64,000 bases of DNA from Arthrobacter zhaoxinii (GTDB taxonomy: Bacteria > Actinomycetota > Actinomycetes > Actinomycetales > Micrococcaceae). The stretch lies in the NCBI RefSeq assembly GCF_025244925.1, contig NZ_CP104275.1, forward strand, positions 3,224,001-3,288,000, written 5' to 3'. Each line of letters opens with the position of its first letter. The first letter of the stretch is position 1. A program made the position numbers and the translations under genes. Under the pieces are notes generated by a model, which saw only the letters and a program-made list of their open reading frames with translations, searched no databases and had not been told where the DNA came from. Positions 8,026-17,085 of this stretch are shown here, piece by piece.

Positions 8026-8954
8026 TCCGCCGCCTGCAGCGCACGCACCCGGGACCGGTAACGCAGGGGCGATTCCCCAACGCTGCGCTTGAAAGCCGTA
8101 CTGAACGCACTCTCGGAGGAGAACCCCAGGTCAAGTGCCAGCGACCGGATCCGGATGTCGCCGGACCGCAGTTCCCGCTGGGCCCGGAGCATGCGCCAGT
8201 TGTTCAGGTAGGACCGCGGCGGCGTGCCGGCAACGTCCCTAAACCGTTCCGTGAAAGCGGTACGCGACATAGCCACGGCGCCGGCCATCTCCTCCAGACT
8301 CGGCGGCCGGGTCCCCTGGGCGTGGATGAGTGCCAGGGCGGGCCGGAGCCGTTCGTCGGCGAGCAGCTTCAGCCATCCTTGAGGCAGGTCAGCGTCCTCA
8401 ACAAACGCCCGAAGCACGTCCACCAGCAGCAGCTGCCCGTACTGCCGGACAGCAAACGCCGATCCCATCCGCCGGCCGGCCACCTCCGTGAACAGCCGGT
8501 CGATCAAATCATGCAGGTGTGGGGCGGCTGCGGTTCCCGACCGGATGTGCGCCACGGGCGGCAGGGCCTGCAGGAGCAGTTCCCTGCCGGTGGCGTTCAC
8601 AGCCACCCGGCCGCCGATGACGATGTCCTCGGTGCCCGGCGCACCCTCCCCCACCCGGACAAACGTTCCGCTGGCTGGCGGTTCCAGGCGCAGCGGCGAG
8701 GTGTCCCCGCTGCCGCCCTCCAGCTTGAGCCAGCGGCGGCCGTTGAGGAGGGCAACGTCGCCGGCCTCCAGGACCAGGGGCATACCCGGCCCGTCCGTAG
8801 AGAGGTGCATCCTGCCCTGCACGACCGCGAAGAACTTTAGGTCCTCATCGATGCTGCTTTCGGTTTCCCACCGCCCGGACACCGCAGCGCTGCCCGAAAT
8901 AATGCTCCTGACCTCTATAAGGTCGAGCACTTCCGATAACCGGTCGTCCATCAT
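8022..8954 (-). CDS. AraC-family transcriptional regulator with cupin ligand domain
   Basis: A 310-aa regulator: an N-terminal AraC-binding cupin (residues about 10-190, with DEDLKFFAVVQGRMHL) and a C-terminal double HTH (EEMAGAVAMSRTAFTERFRD, then IRIRSLALDLGFSSESAF). The family usually activates an adjacent divergent gene; here that is the SDR at 9068. A TAGAGT box 6 bp upstream of the ATG and no Shine-Dalgarno suggest a leaderless transcript. Confidence 0.92.
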   Translation of the reverse strand: MMDDRLSEVLDLIEVRSIISGSAAVSGRWETESSIDEDLKFFAVVQGRMHLSTDGPGMPLVLEAGDVALLNGRRWLKLEGGSGDTSPLRLEPPASGTFVRVGEGAPGTEDIVIGGRVAVNATGRELLLQALPPVAHIRSGTAAAPHLHDLIDRLFTEVAGRRMGSAFAVRQYGQLLLVDVLRAFVEDADLPQGWLKLLADERLRPALALIHAQGTRPPSLEEMAGAVAMSRTAFTERFRDVAGTPPRSYLNNWRMLRAQRELRSGDIRIRSLALDLGFSSESAFSTAFKRSVGESPLRYRSRVRALQAAD

Positions 8955-8956
8955 AT

Positions 8957-9004
8957 TTGTACTCTAGAGCAAAAAATACGGACTTTTCCTTATTCCAAGT
9001 ACAA
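8957..9004. promoter_or_regulatory. Inverted repeat in AraC/SDR divergent promoter
   Basis: TTGTACT (8957-8963) and AGTACAA (8998-9004) are perfect inverted half-sites 34 bp apart in an AT-rich stretch between the AraC regulator and the SDR gene. The proximal half-site overlaps the putative regulator promoter. This fits an AraC-family binding arrangement, although these regulators more often use direct repeats. Confidence 0.4.
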
Positions 9005-9067
9005 ACTCCGGCGGTCAGACTTGGAGTGCCTGCCCGGCCGGGTGGGCTGCATTTCTTTAGGAGTCTC

Positions 9068-9805
9068 ATGAATGACAGCATGATTTCCCTCGTCACCGGC
9101 GCCAACAAGGGCATCGGCAGACAGATCGCCGGCCAACTGGCAGCCCTCGGCCACACGGTGGTGGTAGCGGCACGGAACGCCGACGCCGGTGAGCGGGCCG
9201 CCGCGGAGGTACGCGCGGAGGGCGGAGACGCCGTCGCAGTCGTCCTCGATGTCACCGATCCGGCCTCGGTGGCGGCCGCGGCGGACGAGGTCAAACGCCG
9301 CTTCGGGCGGCTGGATGCCCTGGTGAACAACGCCGGGATTGTGGCGACGCCGGGAGTCAGCTTTGCTGCCCAGCAGCCGGGCTCGGCCGATGTGAACGAA
9401 ATCCGGTCGGTCTTTGAGACCAACTTCTTCGGTGTCATTTCCGTGACCGCGGCCTTCCTGCCGCTGCTGCGCCTCTCCGCGGCCCCGCGGATTGTCAACG
9501 TCTCCAGCGTGGCCGGATCCCTGGCCGCGGTATCCGATCCGGCCACTACGGACCCGATCGCCGCCGGGTATGCCCCGTCCAAAACGGCCCTGACCTCCCT
9601 GACACTGCAGTATGCGAAGGGGCTGGCTCCCGAAGGCATCCTGGTGAATGCGGTCTGTCCGGGGTTTGTTGCCACCGATCTGAACGGTTTCCGGGGAACA
9701 CGTACGCCGCGGCAGGGGGCTCGGGCTGCCGTCCGGATGGCAACCGTCCCGGCCAACGGACCCACCGGCACCTTCAGCGATGAGGACGGCTCCCTGCCCT
9801 GGTAA
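9068..9805 (+). CDS. Short-chain dehydrogenase/reductase
   Basis: A 245-aa classical SDR. It shows the NAD(P)-binding TGANKGIGRQIAGQ, the structural NNAG (LVNNAGIV), the catalytic Ser in IVNVSSVAG, and an active-site YAPSK in place of the usual YxASK. Start ATG at 9068 has TTAGGAG 5 bp upstream. It resembles plant carbonyl-reductase-like bacterial SDRs. It is divergent from the AraC regulator that probably controls it, and followed by a GC-rich hairpin. Confidence 0.92.
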   Translation: MNDSMISLVTGANKGIGRQIAGQLAALGHTVVVAARNADAGERAAAEVRAEGGDAVAVVLDVTDPASVAAAADEVKRRFGRLDALVNNAGIVATPGVSFAAQQPGSADVNEIRSVFETNFFGVISVTAAFLPLLRLSAAPRIVNVSSVAGSLAAVSDPATTDPIAAGYAPSKTALTSLTLQYAKGLAPEGILVNAVCPGFVATDLNGFRGTRTPRQGARAAVRMATVPANGPTGTFSDEDGSLPW

Positions 9806-9823
9806 GCGGCCTGCGCCGCTGCC

Positions 9824-9848
9824 GGCCGGTCGGGCCAACCGACCGGCC
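9824..9848 (+). terminator. Hairpin after SDR gene
   Basis: A perfect 10-bp stem GGCCGGTCGG with a 5-nt loop begins 18 bp after the SDR stop. No T-tract follows, so termination strength is uncertain. Confidence 0.5.
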
Positions 9849-9886
9849 TGCGGGGCACGGGCACCGGCGACCGTTAGCATGGCCCG

Positions 9887-10696
9887 ATGACAACACCTCC
9901 CCTGACCGGACGCACCGCCGTCGTCACCGGCGTGAGCCGCCGCCGGGGCATTGGCTTCGCCGTCGCCGCACGGTTGGCGGACATGGGCGCCAGCCTGTAT
10001 CTGCAGCACTTCGCACCGCACGACGCCGAACAGCCCTGGGGCGCCGAGGACGTTGACACAGTGATGGACCTGCTGCGGGCACGCCTGCAGCCCGGCGCCC
10101 GGCTTGCCCACGGCGAACATGATTTCTCCGCACCCGATGCCCCCGACGCCCTGATTAACGACGCCGCGGCAGCCCTCGGGCACCTGGACATCCTGATCTG
10201 CAACCACGCCCGCAGCGGCGGCGACGGTCCCCTGCAGGCGCAGAATGCCGCCATGCTGGACGCACACTGGGCCGTCAACGCCCGCTCGGTGCTGCTGGCC
10301 ACCGCCCGCTTCGCCGACCAGCACGACGGACGTGCGGGCGGACGGGTCATCTGGTTCACCAGCGGACAGCTGCTGGGCCCGATGCCCGGCGAAATTGCCT
10401 ACGCCGCGTCGAAGGCCGCCCTCGCCGGCATCACTCCCTCGGTTTCCGCAGACCTCGCCGACCGCGGGATCCTGCTCAACACCGTCAATCCGGGGCCGGT
10501 CAACACCGGCTATCTTGATGCGGAGACGGCCGACCGTCCGCTGGAAGTCCTCGACGACGTGGGGTCCGCTTTCCCGGGCGGCCGCTTCGGCGCCCCTGAT
10601 GATCCGGCGCGGCTGATCGCCTGGCTGGTGTCCGACGAGGGCCGCTGGGTGGTCGGCCAGACGATCAGCACCGAGGGCGGTTTCCGGCGCGGCTGA
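9887..10696 (+). CDS. SDR-family oxidoreductase (FabG-like)
   Basis: A 269-aa SDR with a modified cofactor loop TGVSRRRGIGFAVAARL, NHAR replacing NNAG (ILICNHARSG), catalytic Ser in IWFTSGQ and YAASK. The C-terminal VSDEGRWVVGQTISTEGGF is the FabG-type ending. The RRRG insertion resembles actinobacterial proteins annotated as 3-oxoacyl reductase-like. TAGCAT lies 6 bp before the ATG with no Shine-Dalgarno, suggesting a leaderless start. The natural substrate is unknown. Confidence 0.9.
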   Translation: MTTPPLTGRTAVVTGVSRRRGIGFAVAARLADMGASLYLQHFAPHDAEQPWGAEDVDTVMDLLRARLQPGARLAHGEHDFSAPDAPDALINDAAAALGHLDILICNHARSGGDGPLQAQNAAMLDAHWAVNARSVLLATARFADQHDGRAGGRVIWFTSGQLLGPMPGEIAYAASKAALAGITPSVSADLADRGILLNTVNPGPVNTGYLDAETADRPLEVLDDVGSAFPGGRFGAPDDPARLIAWLVSDEGRWVVGQTISTEGGFRRG

Positions 10697-10701
10697 ACCG
10701 T

Positions 10702-11208
10702 TTAAGGCGCGCCGGCGGGCCAGACGACCTCAAAGCGTTCGAACACGATCTCCTCGGACTCGGACCAGGTGGTTCCGCGCGCGGCGGCACTGCGTTCCCA
10801 GAACTTCTGATGTTCCCGCCGCCAGGACTCCAGGCTGAGGTCGCCTTCACCTTCGTCCCGGGCGAAAGCCTCATCCGCGTCGGCAAAGCTGCCCAGTTTC
10901 AATTCCACGGTCCGCAGGACCACCCGCGGCGCTCCTGTGCTGTCGCAGACAATCCAGTGGATGCCGATCCGCGGCAGCTGCGAGCCCTCGTCCACGTACT
11001 CCGAGACCAGCGAAGACGTGGCGCGTTTGCGGCCGCTCATAACCAGGGCCAGCAGTTCATCGGCCATGGCCGGAGAGTCGCCGAAGGTCTCCACGTTGTA
11101 TTCGCCGTCGGCTGCTGCCTGGGCCGGGAAGGCCAGTGCGTAGTCGTCCCAGAACAGGGCGGCGGCGTCGAAGTCGGGCGTGATTTCGGAAGGGTCGGAA
11201 CTGTCCAT
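10702..11208 (-). CDS. ASCH-domain protein
   Basis: A 168-aa ASCH-domain protein: ADELLALVMSGRKRATSSL is the characteristic loop, followed by the barrel strands GIHWIVCDSTGAPRVVLRT and the C-terminal SEEIVFERFEVVWP. ASCH domains bind RNA or act on modified nucleosides; the exact role is unknown. I chose the ATG at 11206-11208 because homology begins after it. It lies inside a 26-bp sequence repeated upstream of the next gene at 11983-12008. Confidence 0.85.
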   Translation of the reverse strand: MDSSDPSEITPDFDAAALFWDDYALAFPAQAAADGEYNVETFGDSPAMADELLALVMSGRKRATSSLVSEYVDEGSQLPRIGIHWIVCDSTGAPRVVLRTVELKLGSFADADEAFARDEGEGDLSLESWRREHQKFWERSAAARGTTWSESEEIVFERFEVVWPAGAP

Positions 11209-11230
11209 ACAGGTCAGTCTGCCAGCCCTG
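11205..11230. repeat. 26-bp direct repeat, copy 1 (ASCH start region)
   Basis: CCATACAGGTCAGTCTGCCA followed by GCCCTG covers the start codon and immediate upstream sequence of the ASCH gene. It matches copy 2 at 11983-12008 in 25 of 26 positions. The two copies bracket the gene at 11259-11963. Confidence 0.9.
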
Positions 11231-11258
11231 GCGCGTCCAGCAGCCATTCGGCCCAGGG

Positions 11259-11963
11259 TTACTTGCTACAACGCTCGGAGAGCCAAGCGTCATACATCTC
11301 CGGGTACGCCTTCATGATCAGGGGCTTAACCTGCGCTTCAAAATCGGGGTCCGAAGGCCAAGTACCGGCCGCCGTGTTGCGATTGGTGAACTGTGGCTGG
11401 GGGTTCCCGGAGGAGTCGAACTTGATCAGGTCTTTGTCGCTGTCGTCCGGGTCGCAACTCGCAGAGAGGAACGGGGACAGGTCCTCGAAGATGACCACCT
11501 TTCCACGCGCCGGTCGGTCGTTGGCAAACGCACGGTTAAGCTGGTCCATCTTCTCTTGGGCCCTCGCCTTGGCGTCCGCGTCCTCGATCTTGGACAGGTA
11601 TCCCTGCGCCTGAAGCTGGTAGGTGCGGAAGTGAGACTCCCACTGAGCTGTCACCGCGGCCGTGAGGGCGGTGGCCTCCGGGGTATTCATCGCCGGGTCG
11701 TTCCAGAACTCATCGAACTCGTCGCCGTGGGGGTCGTCCACCTCGCCGGACACCATCGGGAGCAGGGAGTCGGTAATGGAGTCCACCTTGTCTTCCCAAT
11801 CACGGTCCTGATACCCGAGTCCACCCCTCGCGATGAAGACTCCGACCGCCACTACGGCCATAACCAGCAGGAAAGCGGTCACTGCAATGGCCGTCTTTCC
11901 AACCGGTCCGAGTGTAGGCGCCTTCTTGGGAGGACTGGGCATGGGGTACTGCGTATAGCTCAT
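11259..11963 (-). CDS. Membrane-anchored hypothetical protein
   Basis: A 234-aa protein with a short Pro-rich cytoplasmic N terminus, one transmembrane helix at residues about 22-45 (AIAVTAFLLVMAVVAVGVFI) and an extracytoplasmic, acidic, helix-rich domain of about 185 residues containing two cysteines (SASCDPD and the terminal SERCSK). I recognise no family. The ATG has GAAAGG 6 bp upstream. It is flanked by 26-bp direct repeats that copy the ASCH start region, suggesting it arrived by insertion or segmental duplication. Confidence 0.75.
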   Translation of the reverse strand: MSYTQYPMPSPPKKAPTLGPVGKTAIAVTAFLLVMAVVAVGVFIARGGLGYQDRDWEDKVDSITDSLLPMVSGEVDDPHGDEFDEFWNDPAMNTPEATALTAAVTAQWESHFRTYQLQAQGYLSKIEDADAKARAQEKMDQLNRAFANDRPARGKVVIFEDLSPFLSASCDPDDSDKDLIKFDSSGNPQPQFTNRNTAAGTWPSDPDFEAQVKPLIMKAYPEMYDAWLSERCSK

Positions 11964-11982
11964 TGGTGCCTTTCGGATGGGC

Positions 11983-12008
11983 CCATACGGGTCAGTCTGC
12001 CAGCCCTG
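11983..12008. repeat. 26-bp direct repeat, copy 2
   Basis: The second copy of the ASCH start-region repeat lies just upstream of the membrane-anchored protein gene. On the minus strand the copied ATG opens an 8-codon frame (MGPSERHQ) whose TGA overlaps the ATG of that gene, so the copied signal could be coupled to it. Confidence 0.85.
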
Positions 12009-12072
12009 CCGCCGTTAGCGCGGGACGACGGCGGCACCTGGGGCGCCGCCGTCGTCGTACGTGGAAAAGGAG

Positions 12073-13971
12073 TTACGCCTGCGGCTGGCGGGCCGGCAGG
12101 AGGGGGGCGAAGAACCCGGCGAGCTCGGCGGTGGCCGTCAGCGGCAGCACGTTGGCCACGTACTGGTCCGGGCGGACCAGCACCACGGCACCGTTCCGGG
12201 AAATTCCGCGCTGCTCATAGATGTCGGCGGTCGGGTCCGCGCCGTAGACCTTCGCCAGGTCGTCGAGCTGGAACGGTCCGACCTGCGGCTTGAACACCGC
12301 CGGCACGGCGCCGAGGTCAATGCCCGTGTGGTCCTGCTGGTAGATCACCTTCACGTCGAACCAGGCATTCCGGTCCGCGCCTTCCGGCGTGGCCGCCAGC
12401 GGGGAATCCGGCGCGGTGTCCAGCCATTCGGCCAGCTCGGTGACCGGCGACGGGGTGCCGGCGGCTGCGGCGTCGGCGAAGACGTAGATCCGCCACTTGC
12501 CGTCCGCCCGCGCCTGGTGGCCCAGCTGCACCGGGTTGGTGTCGCAGACGCGCAGCACGGGTGCGGACTTGAAGCGCTTGCCGAGCGGGAACCCGGCGGC
12601 CAGATTCTGGTGCCGAGGTTCGGCAATGAGCACGGAGGGGGTGTACTCGGTCATGAACCCGGCCGGGAACTCGGCGGTGCGCACGTAGAAGTCCTCCAGG
12701 TCCGAGGGGTTCTCGAACTCCTCGGGCCTCTTCGCCATGAGCGTGGACCACTCTTTGTCGAAGTCGATGAGGTTCTTCGCGACCACCTGGCGTTCGGCCG
12801 AGTAGGTGGAGAGCAGGGTTTCCGGGCTGCGGCCGTCCAGCACGTGGCCGAGCTTCCAGCCCAGATTAAAACCGTCCTGCATGGAGACGTTCATGCCCTG
12901 ACCGGCCTTGGCGCTGTGCGTGTGGCAGGCGTCGCCGGTGATGAAGACGCGCGGAGTCCGGGTGCCGAGATCCTCGGTGCGGACGTCGTCGAACCGGTCG
13001 GTGAGCCGGTGGCCCACCTCGTAGACGCTGTGCCAGGCGACGTTGCGGACATCGAGGGTGTACGGGGCCATGATGCCGTTGGCCTTGGCAATGATCTGGT
13101 CAATGGAGGTCTTCCGGACGGCGCCGTTGTCATCTTCGGGCACAACGCCGAGGTCCACGTACATGCGGAACAGGTGCCCGCCCTCGCGCGGGATGAGCAG
13201 GATGCTGCCGCCGTTGGAGGACTGGATGGCGCACTTGGTGCGGATATCCGGGAAGTCGGTGTTGGCCAGGACGTCCATGACGCCCCACGCGTGGTTCGCC
13301 TTGTCTCCGGCCATGGTGGCGCCGATGGATTCGCGGACCTTGCTGCGGGCGCCGTCGGAGCCCACCACGTACTTGGCCCGAACCGTGCGTTCGGTGCCCT
13401 CATCCGGGCCGGCGGTGGACAGGAGGGTGACGGCGACGGGGTACTCGGCGTCGTCGTCGACCTTCAGGCTGCGGAACTCGAAGCCGTAGTCGGGCCGCAT
13501 GCGGGTGGGCGAGTTGGCCATGAACCGGGCGAAGTAGTCCAGCACGCGGGCCTGGTTGACGATCAGGTGCGGGAATTCGCTGATCCCGGCCGGATCATCC
13601 AGGGCGCGGCCGGAGCGCACGATGTTCTCCGGGTTCTCCGGGTCCGGACGCCAGAAGCACATTTCGGTGATGCGGTAGGCCTCGGAGGTGATTTCCTCGG
13701 CGAATCCGAAGGCCTGGAAGGTTTCCACGCTGCGGGCCTGGATGCCGTCCGCCTGGCCGATCGCGAGGCGGCTGTCCCGGCGCTCCACAATGCGGGTGGT
13801 GATACTCGGGAACTGTGACAGCTGTGCGGCGGTGAGCATCCCGGCGGGACCGGAGCCGACGATCAGCACGTCCACTTTGTCGGGCAGGTCGGCGGGCCGG
13901 TCGATACCGGTGCCGGCCGCCGGCTCGATGCGGGGGTCGCCGGATACGTAACCGTGATGGTGGAACTGCAC
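12073..13971 (-). CDS. FAD-dependent aromatic hydroxylase (3-hydroxybenzoate 4-monooxygenase / phenol 2-monooxygenase type)
   Basis: A 632-aa class A flavoprotein monooxygenase with three parts: an FAD domain with VDVLIVGSGPAGMLTAAQL near residue 35, the DG motif YVVGSDGARSKV, and the GD motif FITGDACHTHSAKAGQGMN; a substrate domain; and a C-terminal thioredoxin-like dimerisation domain. Length and the MQFHHHGYVSGDPRIEP start match the MobA/PhhA group, which ortho-hydroxylates phenols such as 3-hydroxybenzoate to protocatechuate. I prefer the GTG at 13969-13971 (GAGGA upstream) over one four codons earlier. An IclR-type operator lies upstream; no ring-cleavage genes are nearby. Confidence 0.88.
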   Translation of the reverse strand: MQFHHHGYVSGDPRIEPAAGTGIDRPADLPDKVDVLIVGSGPAGMLTAAQLSQFPSITTRIVERRDSRLAIGQADGIQARSVETFQAFGFAEEITSEAYRITEMCFWRPDPENPENIVRSGRALDDPAGISEFPHLIVNQARVLDYFARFMANSPTRMRPDYGFEFRSLKVDDDAEYPVAVTLLSTAGPDEGTERTVRAKYVVGSDGARSKVRESIGATMAGDKANHAWGVMDVLANTDFPDIRTKCAIQSSNGGSILLIPREGGHLFRMYVDLGVVPEDDNGAVRKTSIDQIIAKANGIMAPYTLDVRNVAWHSVYEVGHRLTDRFDDVRTEDLGTRTPRVFITGDACHTHSAKAGQGMNVSMQDGFNLGWKLGHVLDGRSPETLLSTYSAERQVVAKNLIDFDKEWSTLMAKRPEEFENPSDLEDFYVRTAEFPAGFMTEYTPSVLIAEPRHQNLAAGFPLGKRFKSAPVLRVCDTNPVQLGHQARADGKWRIYVFADAAAAGTPSPVTELAEWLDTAPDSPLAATPEGADRNAWFDVKVIYQQDHTGIDLGAVPAVFKPQVGPFQLDDLAKVYGADPTADIYEQRGISRNGAVVLVRPDQYVANVLPLTATAELAGFFAPLLPARQPQA

Positions 13972-14013
13972 GGGGGTCCTCACTTCGTTGTGCCGTAGGT
14001 GCCCGCCGATCGT

Positions 14014-14048
14014 GTTCGTTATTTGAACAGAACGTTCGATAGTCGAAC
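14014..14048. promoter_or_regulatory. IclR (PobR/PcaU-like) operator cluster upstream of the hydroxylase
   Basis: GTTCGATAGTCGAAC (14034-14048) is a palindrome with 6-bp arms and a 3-bp spacer, very like the GTTCGATAATCGCAC motif bound by the IclR-family regulators PcaU and PobR. A second inverted pair, GTTC/GAAC at 14014-14028, and a GAACGTTC palindrome at 14030-14037 lie alongside. The cluster is 43 bp upstream of the GTG start. No IclR gene is in the window. Confidence 0.6.
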
Positions 14049-14123
14049 CGCCGGTGGTCTAGTCACCGTACCGGAGACATGACGCGCGTCACAAGCAGGA
14101 CCGCGCGGTGCGTTTTTCCGGTG

Positions 14124-14324
14124 TCACTCCCCCTCGGCCTGCCGGAGCCGGGACACGGCAATCCCCACGAATGCTCCCGCTGCGGCCACCAGCAGCAAAG
14201 CGAGGGCAATCATGGCGATTCGAATCGGAAGCGGAGAAACCGCGACGCTCGAAAAGGAAATTCCCGTACCCATCAGTGCGAGGAAAATCGCTGCAAAGGC
14301 CGGGGTTTTCGCTGAGGTGCTCAT
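14124..14324 (-). CDS. Small two-helix membrane protein
   Basis: A 66-aa hydrophobic protein with two probable transmembrane helices (residues about 8-28 and 33-56) and a short charged tail RLRQAEGE. I recognise no family. The ATG at 14322-14324 was chosen because it precedes the first helix directly; the ribosome-binding site is poor. It is divergent from the hydroxyacid dehydrogenase gene. Confidence 0.55.
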   Translation of the reverse strand: MSTSAKTPAFAAIFLALMGTGISFSSVAVSPLPIRIAMIALALLLVAAAGAFVGIAVSRLRQAEGE

Positions 14325-14457
14325 TGCTTCAATATTCAGCGGGAGCGGATTCCTGTCAACTAAGGGGATATGCCGCCGGAGCGGCAGCGTGCCCGTGGTT
14401 GCAGCCGGGCACGGTAGCTTGGTGCCCATCAGGCCAACCGCCGGCAGGGAAGAGTTC

Positions 14458-15414
14458 ATGACTGTTACATGCGCAGTGATCGACGATTATCAGCAAGCCG
14501 CAACCCGGTTCGCTGACTGGGAACAGCTGGCTGATCAGGTGGAGCTGACCGTCTTCTCCGACCACCTGGCCGACGAGGACGCCGTCGCCGCACGCCTGGC
14601 CGGGTTCGACGTCGTCGTCGTCATGCGCGAGCGCACCCCCTTTCCGGCGACCCTGCTTGCCCGGCTGCCCCGCCTGAAACTGCTGGTGACCACCGGGGCG
14701 CGCAACGCCTCGATCGATCTGCCGGCAGCCCGGGAGCAGGGCGTGACCGTCTGCGGGACGGCCAGCAATTCGACCCCGCCCGCAGAGCTGACCTGGGCAC
14801 TGATCCTGGGACTCTCCCGGCATCTGGTCCCGGAGGCAACCGCCCTCCGGGACCGCGGACCCTGGCAGCAGACCATCGGCACCGATCTGCACGGCGCCAC
14901 GCTCGGGCTGCTGGGGTTGGGGAAAATCGGCTCACAGGTTGCACGGGTAGGCGCGGCGTTCGGGATGGAGGTCCTCGCCTGGAGCCAGAATCTCACCGCC
15001 GAACGTGCCGAAGCCGCCGGAGCCCGGCTCGCTTCCTCCAAGGAAGCGCTGCTGGCGGCGTCCGACATCGTGTCCGTCCATCTGGTGCTGAGCGACCGGA
15101 CGCGCGGGCTGCTCGGGGCCGGGGAGCTGGCGCTGATGAAGCCGGACGCTTTCCTGATCAACACCTCCCGGGCCGGGATAGTCGACCAGCCCGCACTGCT
15201 CCATGCGTTACGGCAGCAGATGATTGCCGGCGCCGGGCTGGACGTGTTTGCCGAAGAGCCGCTGCCCGAGGATTCCCCGTTCCGCGGCCTGCCCAACGTC
15301 CTGGCAACCCCGCACCTCGGCTACGTCACCGAGCGGAACTACCGCACGTTCTTTCCGCAGGCGGTGGAGGACATCTCCGCGTTCCTGGCAGGCACCCCGA
15401 TCCGGACTCTGTAG
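14458..15414 (+). CDS. D-2-hydroxyacid dehydrogenase family protein
   Basis: A 318-aa NAD-dependent dehydrogenase of the D-isomer family (phosphoglycerate/hydroxypyruvate-reductase type). The Rossmann loop GLLGLGKIGSQVARVGAAFG, the catalytic Arg region TSRAGIVDQPALL, the Glu in DVFAEEPLPEDSP and the catalytic His in ATPHLGYVT are all present. Start ATG at 14458 follows GGGAAGAG. The precise 2-hydroxyacid substrate cannot be assigned. Confidence 0.92.
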   Translation: MTVTCAVIDDYQQAATRFADWEQLADQVELTVFSDHLADEDAVAARLAGFDVVVVMRERTPFPATLLARLPRLKLLVTTGARNASIDLPAAREQGVTVCGTASNSTPPAELTWALILGLSRHLVPEATALRDRGPWQQTIGTDLHGATLGLLGLGKIGSQVARVGAAFGMEVLAWSQNLTAERAEAAGARLASSKEALLAASDIVSVHLVLSDRTRGLLGAGELALMKPDAFLINTSRAGIVDQPALLHALRQQMIAGAGLDVFAEEPLPEDSPFRGLPNVLATPHLGYVTERNYRTFFPQAVEDISAFLAGTPIRTL

Positions 15415-15485
15415 CCGCCGCGGACGTTCGGCTTTCCGCCCGCATCGTCTTCTGGCCTGGGCCGCGGACTTCTATTCTTTGTGCC

Positions 15486-16691
15486 ATGCCGCATCTGCCG
15501 CGCCCGCCGCTTCCTGCGGCTCGCATTTCGGACGAAACGCACCGGGTCACCACCTTTGAACTCTTCTTCGACCTGGTGTTCGTGTTCGCCTTCACCCAGG
15601 CCACCGGCTTTATGGTGCATGAGTATTCGTTCCTGGGGGTGCTGCAGGGGATGGTCATCCTGACCCTGTTGTGGTGGTCCTGGGCGCCCTTCTCCTGGCT
15701 CGCCAACCAGGCACACGCCGATGAAGGACTCATGCGGTTCGGCCTGTCCGCCGTCATGGTGGCCATTTTCATTGCCGCACTGGCCATCCCCGAGGCCTTC
15801 AAAGACCTCGACGGCGGCCTCGACGGTCCGCTGGTCCTTGCCCTGGCATACACCGCGGTCCGGATCCTGCACCTGGGGCTGTACGTGTATGCGGCCGGAA
15901 ACGATCATCCGCTGCGCCGCCAGGTAGCCAAGCTGACCGTCACCGCCACCCTGGGAGCGGCGCTGGTCATCACCGGGGCGCTGCTGGGCGGAACCGCGCA
16001 GACCTGGTTCTGGCTCGCCGGCATGGCGCTGGACACCGGCATCACTTTCCTCATCTCCTGGCACGGGAACTGGCGGGTCCATTCGGCGGCGCACTGGACC
16101 GAGCGGTACGGCCTCGTCATCATCCTCGCTCTCGGCGAATCCATCGTCTCCATCGGCGTGGGCGCCTCCGAGGTGCCCGTCAGCATCCCGGTGCTTGCCG
16201 GTGCGGCGGCAGGTATCTGCTTGTCCATCGGGCTCTGGTGGCTCTACTTCGACGTCACGGCAGTAGCTGCCGAACACCGTTTCGCCGCACTGCGCGGATC
16301 CGTCCGGTCGTCGGCCGCCGTCGTCGCGTACACCTACCTGCATCTGCCCCTCGTGGCCGGCATTGTCCTCACGGCCCTGGGCGTGGAGGACGCGCTGGCC
16401 CATGTGGAGGAGGGCAAGACCATGGACCGCGTCGGGGCTTTCGCGTTGTTCGGCGGACCGGCACTGTACCTGCTCGCCAGCGCGGGCTTCTGGCGGAGGA
16501 TGGGCGGCGGCTGGAAGAAGTGGCGGCTGGGCACGGCTGTGCTGATGCTGGTCCTGATAGCCGCTGCTCCGCCGTTGACCTCCCTGGCGGCGCTTCTCCT
16601 CGTCACCGCACTGATCGCGGCGCTGGTTGCCGTAGAGAGCCTGCTCTACCGCGAGGTCCGGAACCGCGTACGTGGTGCGCACGCGGCCTGA
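15486..16691 (+). CDS. ltrA: Low temperature requirement protein A (LtrA) family
   Basis: A 401-aa polytopic membrane protein of the LtrA family. The family signature [15 protein letters not shown] lies about 20 residues from the N terminus, [16 protein letters not shown] is in the middle, and ten or more hydrophobic segments follow. The biochemical function is not established; the name comes from a Listeria cold-growth phenotype. TATTCT lies 7 bp before the ATG with no Shine-Dalgarno, suggesting a leaderless start. Confidence 0.9.
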   Translation: MPHLPRPPLPAARISDETHRVTTFELFFDLVFVFAFTQATGFMVHEYSFLGVLQGMVILTLLWWSWAPFSWLANQAHADEGLMRFGLSAVMVAIFIAALAIPEAFKDLDGGLDGPLVLALAYTAVRILHLGLYVYAAGNDHPLRRQVAKLTVTATLGAALVITGALLGGTAQTWFWLAGMALDTGITFLISWHGNWRVHSAAHWTERYGLVIILALGESIVSIGVGASEVPVSIPVLAGAAAGICLSIGLWWLYFDVTAVAAEHRFAALRGSVRSSAAVVAYTYLHLPLVAGIVLTALGVEDALAHVEEGKTMDRVGAFALFGGPALYLLASAGFWRRMGGGWKKWRLGTAVLMLVLIAAAPPLTSLAALLLVTALIAALVAVESLLYREVRNRVRGAHAA

Positions 16692-16743
16692 CCCGGGGCT
16701 GATGCTTCCTGCCGGTTTGCCGATCTGCGGCAGGATGGAGGCC

Positions 16744-17085
16744 ATGACCGTTGCAAAAACCATCCTGTTGTTCCTGCTGGCCGCTGCCGCCGAAATCGGC
16801 GGGGCCTGGCTGGTCTGGCAGTCCGTGCGGGAGGACCGGGCGTGGTGGTGGGCCGGCCTGGGAGTGATGGCTCTGGGCGCCTACGGGTTTGTCGCCACGC
16901 TGCAGCCGGACGCCCACTTCGGCCGGATTCTGGCGGCGTACGGCGGAGTGTTCGTGGCCGGGTCGCTGGCCTGGGGCATGGTCTTCGACGGTTTCCGGCC
17001 CGACCGCTGGGACATCGTTGGCTCGCTGATCTGCCTCGTGGGCGTCGCCGTGATCATGTTCGCGCCCCGCAGCCCGCTGTCCTAA
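16744..17085 (+). CDS. YnfA/UPF0060 small membrane protein
   Basis: A 113-aa four-helix protein of the YnfA (UPF0060) family, distantly related to SMR exporters. The signature [34 protein letters not shown] and [15 protein letters not shown] is complete. Start ATG at 16744 (MTVAK) aligns with family members; an ATG nine bases upstream is possible. The transport substrate is unknown. Confidence 0.93.
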   Translation: MTVAKTILLFLLAAAAEIGGAWLVWQSVREDRAWWWAGLGVMALGAYGFVATLQPDAHFGRILAAYGGVFVAGSLAWGMVFDGFRPDRWDIVGSLICLVGVAVIMFAPRSPLS

